Positions 24,283 to 36,840 of a stretch of DNA of 64,000 bases are shown piece by piece. The position numbers were made by a program, and so were the translations under genes. Below the pieces are notes generated by a model, which was not told the DNA's origin, did not search any database, and saw only the letters and a list, made by a program, of their open reading frames with translations. Numbering within the stretch: position 1 is the stretch's first letter; each line of letters starts with the position of its first letter. Location of the stretch: assembly GCA_029204225.1 (NCBI GenBank), contig CM055096.1:62106957-62170956 (forward strand), written 5' to 3'. The DNA comes from Diphasiastrum complanatum. Lineage: Eukaryota; Streptophyta; Lycopodiopsida; Lycopodiales; Lycopodiaceae.

Positions 24283-24716
24283 GCATGGATATAGTCGTGG
24301 ATATCTGCGTGGATACCGGCGCGTGGATGTTCCACGCAAGTGTCATTTCTGGTAGTAGATCGGCCGGATGTCGGGAAATTCAAATTGCGTGGATTATCCA
24401 CGCCAACTTCGACAACCGGTAGCCGGGCAAACCTCCGACACCAAAGCCGTAAATAGGAAATTTAATTTCGCGTGGATAATCCACGCCATAGTAAACTTTA
24501 AAAAAAGAAAAGGCTCGGCTTTCGTGCGGATATGGCATGGATAATTATCCACGCGTGGATAATCCACGCAAATTTTTTTTTATCCACGCGAAATCCAGAG
24601 AGCTGGGACCGTGGATACCGCGTGGATAATTTTTTTTTTATATCCACGCAGTATCCACTCAAATAAGTTTCTAGATTTTGCATGGATTATCCACACGTGG
24701 ATAATCCACGCAATTT
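24283..24716. repeat. Palindromic GCGTGGAT repeats, middle block
   Basis: Perfect 17-bp palindromes GCGTGGAT-N-ATCCACGC at 24387-24403, 24470-24486 and 24553-24569, with many half-sites between. A CACTA-like terminus (complement of CTACTACCAGAAATGACAC) lies at about 24340-24358 within the block. Confidence 0.95.
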
Positions 24717-24828
24717 TTTTTGACAAAAAAAAAACATTTGGCGCGAGCTAAAATGTGGTTCGCTCCTAAACTAGAGATCGACTTTCTTATTTCTGTTGTG
24801 TGAGAGAGAGAAAAAGAGAGTATAAGGG

Positions 24829-24957
24829 GATAGAAATTCTAATAGTCAGGATGATGAAATAATTTTTGAAAGTGAGAGTGATGATGAAAATCATCTAAGA
24901 GGAGATGAATTCCAAGATGTTGTCGCTGATGAAATTGATTCTTGTAATTCTGAATAA
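24829..24957 (+). pseudogene. Short acidic ORF, possible CACTA tail
   Basis: Frame containing SQDDEIIFESESDDENHLRG and FQDVVADEIDSCNSE, then TAA. It resembles the acidic C-terminal tails of the CACTA proteins at 6.7 and 20.8 kb. No start codon or upstream domain accompanies it. Confidence 0.3.
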
Positions 24958-25199
24958 AAATTGATTATTGCAATTTTGAATGAAATTGATTCTTGCAATG
25001 CTTTCAAATGATTGTTATTTAGCCAAAATAGAATCTCATTTATGGTCAAGTAAGTGAAAAGAATAGACATAGTTTGACTTCAATCCCATTTTTTTTGGAG
25101 ATAATGTCGGTGAAGATAGATGTACGGCTTCATGTTCCAAAAAAATTCTCATTTTTTAACAAACACTAAAAGCATGTGAGTTAATAAAATCACCATCAC

Positions 25200-25440
25200 A
25201 AACTATGACAAAATCAAGTGTTTCATCATAGTCAATCCCCTTGAATTGAGGATATCCCTTGGCAACTAGTCTTGTTTTATAATTGTTCACACTACCATCT
25301 TGATTAAGCTTGATCTTAAAGACTCATTTACAAACGGTACCATTTTGTATCTTTGATGGAGGATTAATAATTTTACAAGTATCTCAAACAATGCATCATA
25401 TACTCACTTTTTATACATCAAATCACTCTTTTGTTGTTAC
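25200..25440 (-). pseudogene. Copia RT fragment, right arm
   Basis: Inverted copy of the 22780-23020 fragment; it contains the same [20 protein letters not shown] block. Independent substitutions, including a stop replacing the Trp of KWVFK, show that the arms have diverged. Confidence 0.83.
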
Positions 25441-25567
25441 AGTTTCATTCACACTTGAAGGAACATCATCAAACTTAAGGTAGTAATAAGGGCAATAAAA
25501 ATTAAACAATCATCAACTTGTAATTGGTTCTCTCTTCCTTGTATTTGAGCCTTCATGGTTGCATTTG

Positions 25568-25580
25568 GACTCTGATACCA
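25568..25580 (-). other. Copia-type primer-binding site, right arm
   Basis: On the minus strand TGGTATCAGAGTC, one base from the canonical copia PBS. It is the inverted counterpart of the site at 22634. Confidence 0.7.
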
Positions 25581-26297
25581 TGTTAGAATTAGAGGTTATG
25601 AACCTCATTTGGATACTAAAACATTGAAAAAGCATAAAAGGTTTCACTTATATCTAATAGATAGAAAACTAACACACAATTCAACCTATTTTGCATCTAA
25701 TTGGCAAGAGCTTTTGAACATCACAATAAAACTAGAAATAATTAATCTTCACATCCTGTCACACACGTGGAAAGTATAATACTTTGTTCAGATTTAGATA
25801 TATTCATTAGACACAAAAAATATCACATTTATCATTCATCAATTTCTCATTAAAGAGCAAACTTGCCAAAATCACCATCTCGTGATAATCTCTCAAAGTA
25901 TGTACAAAATGAGCTCTCAATCCATATTAAATGATCTCGGATATGAGATTAGGTAGAGTGCCATTAGGGTAGACCCTAAACCCCTGGCTATCAAATCTTT
26001 AGATCATGCATTATTACCCTCTTGGTAGCTCGAGTCAACTGTTTTACAAAAGTAGGTGGCCGACATCATCAAAAATCCCAATCATCTAGGAACATCATGA
26101 TATAATTCACTTTAGAAAAATATTTGTTTAACTAATTCCATTTCATTATCAACATGCAAAAAAAAAAAAAGACACCTCATCATAATATAATTCACTTTAG
26201 AAAAATATATATATATAACCTCATCATAATATAATTCACTTTAGAAATATATTTATTTAACTAATTCATGTCATTATCAACATGCAAAAAAAAAAAA

Positions 26298-26632
26298 TTG
26301 CGTGGATAATCCACGCAGAAGATATCCACACGTGGATATCTTTAACTTCAAGTCCGGTCCGGTGAACAAACTGAAATTTGTGTGGATAATCCACGCGTGG
26401 ATTACCCATGCTCCCTTCCAAACAATTGCCAAAATTTTCAAATTTTGCATGGATAATCCACGCGCATAAATTTTTCGACGCCGTGTCTAAAAAACACCGG
26501 TGGACTCGCCGGAAGCTTGTTCAAATTTTTTTTAGCATGGATAATCCACGCGTGGATGTTCCACGCAAACAAAATTTCGGAAAATCGACCAAGTGTCGGA
26601 TCTCGCGTGGATACTCTGCGTGGATAAACACA
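26298..26632. repeat. Palindromic GCGTGGAT repeats, right block
   Basis: Inverted counterpart of the left block; perfect palindrome at 26300-26316, with near copies to 26632. Confidence 0.95.
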
Positions 26633-26643
26633 TAGTTTTCTAG

Positions 26644-27292
<649 letters not shown>

Positions 27293-27331
<39 letters not shown>

Positions 27332-27550
27332 CCCTACTTTCGCCCTCTCACCCAATTTGAATTTTTTTTTCTCTCTCTCTCCCTCCCTCTCTCATTGTGG
27401 GTGTGGGACCTGGGTGTGGGTGCGAGATCGCGACTGTGGCAACTTTCTTGTGGCAACTTTCTTGAGGGCAGGCAGAGCTTTCTTGAGGCACCTTTCTTGA
27501 ATTTCTTGAGGCATGGCATCTTTCTTGAGGCATCTTTTTTGAGGGCGATA
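27293..27550 (+). repeat. (CT)n tract and TTTCTTGAGGCA minisatellite
   Basis: CT dinucleotides at 27293-27328, followed at 27435-27545 by about six degenerate copies of a unit based on ACTTTCTTGAGGCA. Confidence 0.8.
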
Positions 27551-27839
27551 GAGAATAGCTGAATGCTCATGGAGATGGAGATGGAATAGGAGAGGAGGAG
27601 ATTGAGGCCATTCTTGGATCCTGTCCAAAAAGCAACGGTGCTCCACAGAGGACTTTTTGATTGATTAAGGCACACTTTTATATTCGAGTGGTGAGATTTT
27701 GCAGTGGACTTATTATGAGAAATGTGAGACAGAGGTTTGTTCTCGTGTATTTTCTGGATTTTGTTTCAATGTCTATTTTTTATTCTCTATTATATCTCAT
27801 CTATCTGCTTAATCCCGCCACTCTGAATAGGATCCAGCT

Positions 27840-28052
27840 ATGACTCACTTCAATCGAGAAGGTAATCTTCCCCAAAATCGCATCAGAATGCTCCTTTACG
27901 CAATGGTGCTCCCAGGGTTCTGGATGGTGGACATCGATGGGCATGATATCAGGCAGCCACGAGACTACATCATAGGCCTGCACCTATACCTCAATTCTCT
28001 GCGCCAGATCATAGGCATGTGCCCAAACCTATTCTCTGTAGGGAATCATTGA
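27840..28052 (+). CDS. Unrecognised exon-like ORF
   Basis: 70 residues starting at ATG after a possible acceptor (GATCCAG|CTATG). It includes RIRMLLYAMVLPGFWMVDID and QPRDYIIGLHLYLNSLRQII. The composition looks like a real exon, but I do not recognise it. It may be a captured or decayed gene piece together with 28204-28500. Confidence 0.25.
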   Translation: MTHFNREGNLPQNRIRMLLYAMVLPGFWMVDIDGHDIRQPRDYIIGLHLYLNSLRQIIGMCPNLFSVGNH

Positions 28053-28203
28053 GGCGAAATGGCCCTGTTGTGTGGATCCCCATACGAAAAACATGTTAGC
28101 GGCCATTGTTCTATTTACACTCTCGCCCCACTGATGAAAAACTCTGTTACCATAAATCACCAATTTGAAGCTCATCGCTGATCTCAATCACTGATGAAAT
28201 TGG

Positions 28204-28500
28204 ATGTTTTCAGTTGAGATGTTGAGTAACGATCCACTAACCCAAGTGCTAGGGACCAATTCTCTTGCTCTTCAATTCATCGAGTTTGCCAACAGGTCAG
28301 CCAGCCAGATATTTTCGCAGCTTGCAGCTGATATCTTGCTAATTGATCGGGCTCCGTGGCATTCTCACAGGCACGAAAAGGTTTACAGATCAGAAAAGAA
28401 AGTGCAGCATCGGTTGACTTTCAAAGATAATTGGGAATACATTCAAGAGACCAACACAAAGAATCTGTCTTCACACTTGGCGTTGGCATTAACAGTAAGA
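28204..28500 (+). CDS. Unrecognised exon-like ORF
   Basis: An open frame ends at a possible donor (ACA|GTAAGA, about 28494). It includes LALQFIEFANRSASQIFSQL and DRAPWHSHRHEKVYRSEKK. Function unknown. It lies 170 bp upstream of the Aha1 pseudogene. Confidence 0.25.
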
Positions 28501-28666
28501 AGTTTTTTCATGCATTGCTTATATGTTTAAATGTTGAAGCATAGGGGTTCTCTATGGAGTTTTTTTTGTAAAATTTGAGGTTCAATTGGTTGGCAGTCAA
28601 AGGGAGCTTATCATATAGCATCTTATGCCTGGGTTTTGCAAATCTTTGCAGTGATTTTGATCAGGG

Positions 28667-29560
28667 ATGGCTAAGTTCGGAGAAGGTGACAAACGATGGA
28701 TCGTCCAAGATAGGAGTGATGGTGCCAACGTACACAACTGGCATTGGGCTGAAAAAGATTGTTTAGAATGGACTCGAAAGCATCTTGGAGAGCTTATTGA
28801 AAATGTCAAGATCCTCAACGGTGAGAGAGGGTTGTACAATACTATCAAGAATTTTGAGAGTGTGATCAGAGAGGCGTATAAAAACATTAGGAAGGACAAG
28901 ATTATCCCCAGATATGAGATAAAAATGGTGGTGAACTGGTCAGGGGAGGCAAAGGATGGAAGTGGCAATAGCTTGGCCCAGGTGGAAGGAAAAGTGAAAT
29001 TACCCTACATAGCAGATGAAGAGCCAGAGCTTAGAGTTAGTGTTCTTGATGAGTCACAAATAGGGCAGAGGCTAAGAGAGGCTTTTCTTGCAGAAGGGAA
29101 GCTGATTGTGTTGGAGCAGGTGGGAAGGTATGTGGCAGATATGGCTGCTAGAGGGCTAGCCAAAGAGGAGCTTGCAGGAAAACATGTTTCAAAAAGATCA
29201 AAAGGAAAAGCTGGTAAAGTTTTGGATAAGGGTGTTAAGGGTGTTGGATCTAAGTAGTCTGCTCCAACCAAGTCAAAATCTCAGGTGAAGGAGGGCTTCA
29301 AGACCATTTCCTTGGTTGAAAGGTTCCATTGTAGGCCACAAGATATTTATTCTACTCTACTGGACAAGACAAGATGGAAAGGTTTCACTCAGAGCAATGG
29401 CCAGATTAGCAAAGAGGCTGGTGGAACCTTTTCAGTCTTTGATGGAGCTGTGACAGGAGTAAACCTGCAGCTATAGAAAAATAAACTGATAGTTCAGAAT
29501 AAGATTCAGCAGCTGGAATGATGGCCAATATTCCACTATGAGTTGCAAATTTTGTTCTAT
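28667..29560 (+). pseudogene. Processed pseudogene of Aha1 (activator of Hsp90 ATPase)
   Basis: Aha1 is a cytosolic Hsp90 co-chaperone with an N-terminal (Aha1_N) and a C-terminal (AHSA1) domain. Both are readable without introns. N-domain: MAKFGEGDKRWIVQDR, NVHNWHWAEKDCLEWTRKHL, NWSGEAKDGSG and LPYIADEEPELRVSV. C-domain: ERFHCRPQDIYSTLLDK, RWKGFTQSNGQISKEAGG, TFSVFDGAVTGVNLQ and KLIVQ. TAG codons interrupt at 29255-29257 (linker) and 29474-29476 (after LQL). A small deletion after KLIVQ shifts the frame before SSWNDGQYSTM. No intron is visible anywhere in the coding span, which suggests retroposition. No clear poly(A) tail remains. Confidence 0.9.
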
Positions 29561-30545
29561 GATTTATGTAGAAATACGCACAAATTTGTATTTTTCTTTC
29601 TGTGAACTTTGCTAAGAAAACTTTTGTTTAGATGTTTGTTGCAATTAGGTTTTGATTTACGTATGCAACATAGTAGCATTTTAAATAAATTCTTTTCATA
29701 AATCGGAACTGTGCTTCCTTTTGAGAATCAGAAAAATATAGCACACGGATTGTTGTTTATCTCCATAAGTATTTAGAATGACTCTTATGAAACAAAATCA
29801 TCATCCATTAGCAAAAGAAATTCATATAGGCTTTTTTTCTTTGTACGAACCCATTGACGATGTACTTTTTTCAGGATGTAGATGGAAAGAAATCACAATT
29901 AGCAACGTATATCAATCCAGACCAGTGAAAATCAAGGACATATGCAATTTGGTGGACGTTTTGAGTTGATTTGAATATTAACTACGACAAGTCTTTAATT
30001 CTTTGATATGCATGCATTTATGTTTCCTTATTGTTATTTCATAATTGGCTATAATTCAGCATGTTTACATCCTTTTATAAAGGATTGTATCTTCTGTGAG
30101 TTTTTCTACTCATGTTCTGAATGACGCAGGTTTCCCAAAACTATTCTTTATTGTGGTAGTTATTCCGGTCCCTCCCGATCCTCCACGACCGAAATGAATG
30201 CCAACAAAATGTATTACAAACTTATGAAGATGTCATTCAAGCATATGATAGGCCTATAATGGCCTCAAAAAAACCTTGAGCTGTCAACCATTTTTTTCTA
30301 AAAACAAGAAAAAGAGCAAACAATTTTTTGATGAATTAGATGAAACAACACATTTCTCTTAGAGAAACCAAAGAGCAAAGGAAGAAATATTTTTTTTTTA
30401 CTGTAATGTGCAACTAAATGTAATGTCTTCTTTGGCATTAAGCATTAGACATGCCTAATGTAATCCCTAATGTAATGCTTAATGCTTAATGCTTAATGCC
30501 TAATGCCTAACGCCTAATGCCTACTGCCTAAACACATTGTTGTAT
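29561..30545. other. Flank of Aha1 pseudogene; weak exon candidates
   Basis: A short ORF at 29778 and a possible exon after an AG at about 29873 (DVDGKKSQLATYINP) or near 30185 (CQQNVLQTYEDVIQAYDRPI) may belong to the multi-exon gene that follows. They could not be joined with confidence. Confidence 0.3.
30474..30532. repeat. 7-bp minisatellite AATGCCT
   Basis: About eight tandem units varying between AATGCTT, AATGCCT, AACGCCT and ACTGCCT. Confidence 0.92.
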
Positions 30546-30550
30546 TGCAG

Positions 30551-31254
30551 ATTTTGAAAGAGAATACGGATAAGCAAAAAGCGGAGTTTAACAATCGTTT
30601 CAAGCACAGTATGCTCAACACCATTTATAATATTTGATTTATAGTTGTGCTTAAGAAATAAATGCTTAGATATTAATTTCCATGTACTTTATGCCAACAT
30701 AGTTATGGCCAGCATTTTCTTTTCCAAGTTATCATCTTCAAAATTGGCTATAGGTTTGTCTATGTCAGCTCCATTCTATTAGAGGGAAAAGTAGTGACAC
30801 GCTTTGTATTGCTTTTCTGTTAGGGATCCTAAAAGCTCTGGATGAGGACAAAACAAAATCCCTTGACCAGTTGGAGATGTTGAGTATGGATTTTATAGCA
30901 TTAATGACACGGGTAGGAACAAAACTTATTTCTGTGTCATTAGAGATATTTTTCTAAAGAGACTTTGGTTTCAATTCTGCGTTTTCAAAGTAGGGTTGTT
31001 AGTTAATTATACAACATGATGTTCAACATCACCACTGTGATTTTTTAACTAATGTTGATAAATACATTGTGTAAGCAAACGCTCCTTTATAATCATTTGG
31101 AAGTCCAGTTTGCATCCTTGTGATAATTAGTCTCGAATTAATGTTTGTTGTGTGCATCTGACAGCGAGAACACAAGTCGCATATCAAGTGGCTGGTCAAG
31201 GAGTCGTCGATCCAAAAAAACTCTTTAATGGATGGAATTGATGCAGCTCTATGA
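30551..31254 (+). CDS. 3' end of an unidentified three-or-more-exon gene (coiled-coil-like)
   Basis: Exons 30551-30608, 30824-30912 and 31165-31254 join with matching phases (1, then 0) and standard splice sites (GCAG|ATT, CACA|GT, TTAG|GG, CGG|GTAG, ACAG|CGA). They give ENTDKQKAEFNNRFKH, then RILKALDEDKTKSLDQLEML, SMDFIALMTR, REHKSHIKWLVKESSIQKNS and LMDGIDAAL, then stop. The product is highly charged and helix-prone, as in coiled-coil proteins. The three-way phase agreement argues that this is, or recently was, a real gene. I do not recognise the family. The 5' part is not identified. Confidence 0.5.
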
Positions 31255-31599
31255 ATTGATGTTGACAAAAATTTGGCCTTATTTTCAGCTTTTAAAATCG
31301 ATTACTTCATCAGTTTTCTACTGGTCAACTTCGCAATCAAGTCAAGTTGTGAATTCCGTCTGAAATCCAGTTTCCACTATCTTTATGCTTAAGGAATAGA
31401 GAACTATTATAATTTTAATTCATAAATGTATTCTGGATGAGAGGTCGTTGATTTTTGTCTTCAAGTAAAAAAATGAAGTTGATCACAAACACGTCGTGTA
31501 TGCTTAGTTGAAGTTGAATTTTGTTTCTGGTAATGTTTTCGTCTCATTATTGCAAATGGATCAAATTGTAGCTAATTTTTGTTTACAAAGCTCAAACAA
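31255..31599. other. 3' flank, no gene
   Basis: AT-rich with no coding signal. Confidence 0.35.
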
Positions 31600-32235
31600 A
31601 GATCAAATTTTTTTCAAGACTCAAATTTTTTTGAAGGCTCGAATTTTTCAGAAGGTTCGGATTTTTTCCAAGGTTCGGATTTTTTTGAAGGCTTGGATTT
31701 TTCCCAAGACTCGAATTTTTCCAAAGACTCAAATTCTTCCGAATGATCGAACTTTATCGAACCAACGTTGGCTTGGCAAAGAAGGATTTTTCGATACCCT
31801 AAACCCTAAACCCAAAATCTGCATTTTTTGATACCCAAAATCAAAAAAATTCGATACCTAAAATCAGACGTCGATCCGTCGTACTTCGGCCACGTACATA
31901 TAAACACACATACATCGGCCACCCGTCAACGACCTTCGAAAACTCGAATTTTTTCAATGACTTGAATTTTGAATTTTTCTAAAGGATCGAATTTTTCAAA
32001 GGACTCGAATTTTTTTTGGATAATGCTCGAATTTTTGGAAAGACTCCATTTTTTGAATATTCATATTTTTTCAAAAACTTGAATTTTTTCAATGACTCGG
32101 ATTTTGAATTTTTCCAATGACTCAAATTTTTCCAAAAGATCAACTTTTTCCAATGACTCGAAGTTTTTCAAATGATCGAATTTTTCCAATGACTCAAATT
32201 TTTCTAATGACTCAAATTTTTCCAAAGTATTAAAC
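31600..32235. repeat. 18-bp minisatellite, second array
   Basis: Degenerate tandem copies of AAGACTCGAATTTTTCCA in two runs (about 31600-31760 and 31930-32230). The middle holds two and a half plant telomere-type units (CCCTAAACCCTAAACCC, about 31797-31813). Confidence 0.88.
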
Positions 32236-32486
32236 TTTTCTGACCCAACGTTGAGCCTGGCAAACAAAGATACTCATTATTGAGACTGAGCATCGAATTC
32301 CAACAAAACACACATACATACCACATGCATGGACAACATATTCACTTTGAATTGTGGGCCACCTATTAACAGACATTTGCAAATCGCCTACCGCACCCGT
32401 CAATCTTTTTATTAGGATACTCTCTGTGATATTGTTGAACATGGTTAAATTTTGACCCCTACTATGGCCGAGATATGTGAGATATG

Positions 32487-32611
32487 TTAGATATTCGAGA
32501 TGTGAGATGTGCAAGATCGGCCATCATCCAAATTATCGGTCGTCACCTAGATCGGCCTCCATTGCCCGTCAACGACGGGCACTCTTTGCTAGTCTATATA
32601 TATATATATAT

Positions 32612-32643
<32 letters not shown>

Positions 32644-32820
32644 ACTTATGTACATTTTTTCGCATGTGTATGGGTGCACAATGCATGCTCCTCCACTCAC
32701 CCATGCATACACAGGTGTTTCACTTAAAATGATGGGGAGGGGGATGCATGTATGGGTAGGAGCATGCATGGCCCTCCTCCCCCATGCATGCATATACATT
32801 GGCCACGGTCCAGCTTCCAA
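32487..32820 (+). repeat. CATGCATG-rich repeat family, copy 3
   Basis: Homologous to 27005-27300: GATATTCGAGATGTGAGATG, GATCGGCCTCCATTGCCCGT and GCATGTGTATGGGTGCACAA. It is extended by a (TA)n(TTTA)n tract at about 32598-32642. Confidence 0.88.
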
Positions 32821-32949
32821 GTGGCAGTGATAGCCACCTTTTCAAAATAACCACTTTTTCAAGATAGCCATCTTTTTGCAAAAAACAAAAAAAAACATAG
32901 CCACCTTTTTAAGAAACGAATGTTATCAAGAAGCTCATTTAACGGTTTC

Positions 32950-32997
<48 letters not shown>

Positions 32998-33760
32998 GAG
33001 TTTGCTAATCTTTGCGGGTGGATCGAGTTTCGTAATTTCTCTCTCTCTCTCTCTCTCTCTGGGATCGAGTTTGCTAATCTTTGCGGGTGGATCGAGTTTC
33101 GTAATCTTTGTGTGTGGATATCAGGCGCTTTAGCTAATCTCTGTCTCTCCAGTTTCAAACAATCACACAAGATATGATGGACACATCGAACGCCAAGATA
33201 AAGGGAAAGCTTTAAAGAACGTTGAGCTTAGCATCTGCAAGCAAAGAATGGCGCATTTTCTTTTTAGTTAGCAGTTGCAAGCAAAGAACGGCGCATTTTC
33301 TTTTGAGCACATATTAATCTTTTGAGTGCATTTTCGTTCCTCAGCTAAGGCGGCGGTTGCATCAGTGCATTTTCTTTTCAGTGCATTTCGTTCCTATGCC
33401 ACGACCTCAACATCTGGCAGGGAATGCACAGTCACTGGATCTGATAGCCATCATTCTCTTCTTCGCAGCATCTGTTGAATTGTAGAGTCATCATTTCTTC
33501 ACCATCTGCTGGGATATTCTTCACTATCCACACAACATCAAATGCATTGTGTACCATCGCTAGATATATCTCTATATCTCTCTCTAGGACACTTTGGAGG
33601 CTCGATTATCTCTCTCTCGCATTTTGGAGGCTTCAAATTTGGAAGGTGGATTGGATCACGATTGGATCATTGGCAGAGGCAGGTCATTTTGGATCATTGG
33701 CAGAGGCAGGTCGTTCTGGAGGCATCCGGATTGAATTGGAACTGAGTTGGTGTTTTTTCT
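32821..33760 (+). repeat. Cluster of short tandem duplications
   Basis: ATAGCCACCTTTTT-type units at 32830-32915. CT tracts at 32953-32994 and 33040-33060, each followed by a copy of ATCGAGTTTGCTAATCTTTG. GCAGTTGCAAGCAAAGAA(T/C)GG repeated at about 33235 and 33273. GGATCATTGGCAGAGGCAGG repeated at 33663 and 33690. No gene. Confidence 0.85.
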
Positions 33761-34122
33761 AACGTGGTCTTTGTTTATTCAAATACCTGGATATTGCTGA
33801 ATGAACAGGTTTCTGGTGTCTCCTATTGGTGCCTCCTATGCGTGCTGGTGGAGCCTTTGATATAGTGAACGATGTAATGAGACAGATTTGCCGCTACCTT
33901 GCATTTGATCAACGGACAATAGAGCTCATCTGTTCAAGTCCATCTACGACTGCAACCGCACTTGAACAGAGAGTAGCGTTTTAATACCAGCTTGCCTTTG
34001 AATCAGCCACAAGAGCCTCCAAGCACCACCTAACTGTTGTAGAAGCGAGATAGAAACAGGCATCGTGATTGGATCATTGGCTCTGATTTGTATTGCATTG
34101 TGTTGCTCAGGCATGGACACGG

Positions 34123-35808
<1,686 letters not shown>

Positions 35809-35816
35809 ATTGTATG

Positions 35817-36606
35817 AGACTTCCCATTCCTTGAGCTGCCCAGTTGTAAGTGTTATTTGGATAATTATTGAAATCTTGGTCCAGGTTTGTGTTGTTGCTT
35901 AACCAATTTCCAAAGCCATAGTCCAGGTAGAACCAATAGACATTGTTGGCAATGACACAGTAGCCTTTCCGAACTAAGGACTTGGATTTTTCTGAACCGC
36001 TGGAAGAATGGTAGAACTGGGAGGCAGTAGGGATGGATCCAATTTTGCCTCAGTTGATGTTATTACGTCCGGCCAGGACACAGTTGCGTTGATCAATCTA
36101 CAAGACAATCATAAATCATGAACAAAGATGATCAATTTATCATTACATAATTATTACTTTAGTTATGTCAAATTTCAGTTGTATAAAGTTCTCAGTATCC
36201 TGCAAATATGTGGTGAATGGAAGTAAGTGAATTACATTTACAATGTCAACAAAAATGCCTCAACTGAATTAACTCAATGTGTTTTTAAAGACTACATTGA
36301 ATTATAATAAAAATGTCATCAGATGTTTTATTGTAATTCAATGTAGTCCTTAAAACACATTGCTGCCCAGCACATGTCATAGCTATACATCTCATCAAAA
36401 GCTGACCTAGGGAAAGTGGAGTAACTTATAGAGAGATTTGGAAGGAAACATTTACCTAGTCAAGACTTCATCCATTGTATGGTTCTCCTTCAGAAATTTT
36501 TGGATGTCTGTGTCATTCTTCCTGAAACTTGGTATTATCTCATCAACACCTACATGAACGAATGTATTGGGAAACATGCTTGCGACATCATCTACCACAT
36601 TCTTTG
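35817..36606 (-). pseudogene. GH20 beta-hexosaminidase fragment, two exons
   Basis: GH20 enzymes remove terminal N-acetylhexosamine in the vacuole or wall. Minus-strand exon 36606-36456 encodes VVDDVASMFPNTFVHVGVDE and IQKFLKENHTMDEVLTR, with the catalytic Asp-Glu of the family H-x-G-G-D-E motif (here H-V-G-V-D-E). The donor is CTAG|GTAAAT. Exon 36097-35817, after TTGTAG, gives NATVSWPDVITSTEAKLDP, then a frameshift after SSTILP, then SGSEKSKSLVRKGYCVIANN and FYLDYGFGNWLSNN, close to the family RKGYxVIVSxxxxxYLDxGxG block. It stops at 35819-35817. The N-terminal half and C-terminal end are missing. Upstream it abuts a CACTA fragment at about 36612. Confidence 0.82.
36275..36362. repeat. Hairpin (38-bp inverted repeat) in the GH20 intron
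   Basis: Arms 36275-36312 and 36326-36362 are complementary except for about four positions, around a 13-nt loop (ATGTCATCAGATG). It may be a small MITE or a miRNA-precursor-like hairpin. Confidence 0.8.
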
Positions 36607-36616
36607 AAAACTTGAT

Positions 36617-36840
36617 AGATCAAATAGACCCAAGATGGTGATATGTGATCCAACTTAATGCAAGAAAACGACGTGTGTTTGAAGGAAAATATATTGTTGA
36701 ATTTGATACACACGAAGAACCACCACCCAATTTTGGCGACGTTTTGGAAGAACCTGAACCACTCATCCAAACTCCAAATGATGTTGGGAGAAGAAGGTAC
36801 AAATGGAAATGATGAGATTCCTACGATCGTACAAGACCAA
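36617..36840 (+). pseudogene. CACTA C-terminal exon, + orientation
   Basis: The frame reads DQIDPRW, stop, YVIQLNARKRRVFEGKYIVE, then EEPPPNFGDVLEEPEPLIQ. It is closely similar to the last exon of the 20801-21430 copy (IDPRWWYVIQLNTRKQCVFE). TGG to TGA destroys the second Trp. It lies tail-to-tail with the minus-strand CACTA gene starting at 36896, in the opposite orientation, and so was inverted or comes from another copy. Confidence 0.8.

Noticed and set aside
31797-31813. Telomere or interstitial telomeric block (CCCTAAA)n
   Set aside because: Only about two and a half units; too short to mean a former chromosome end.
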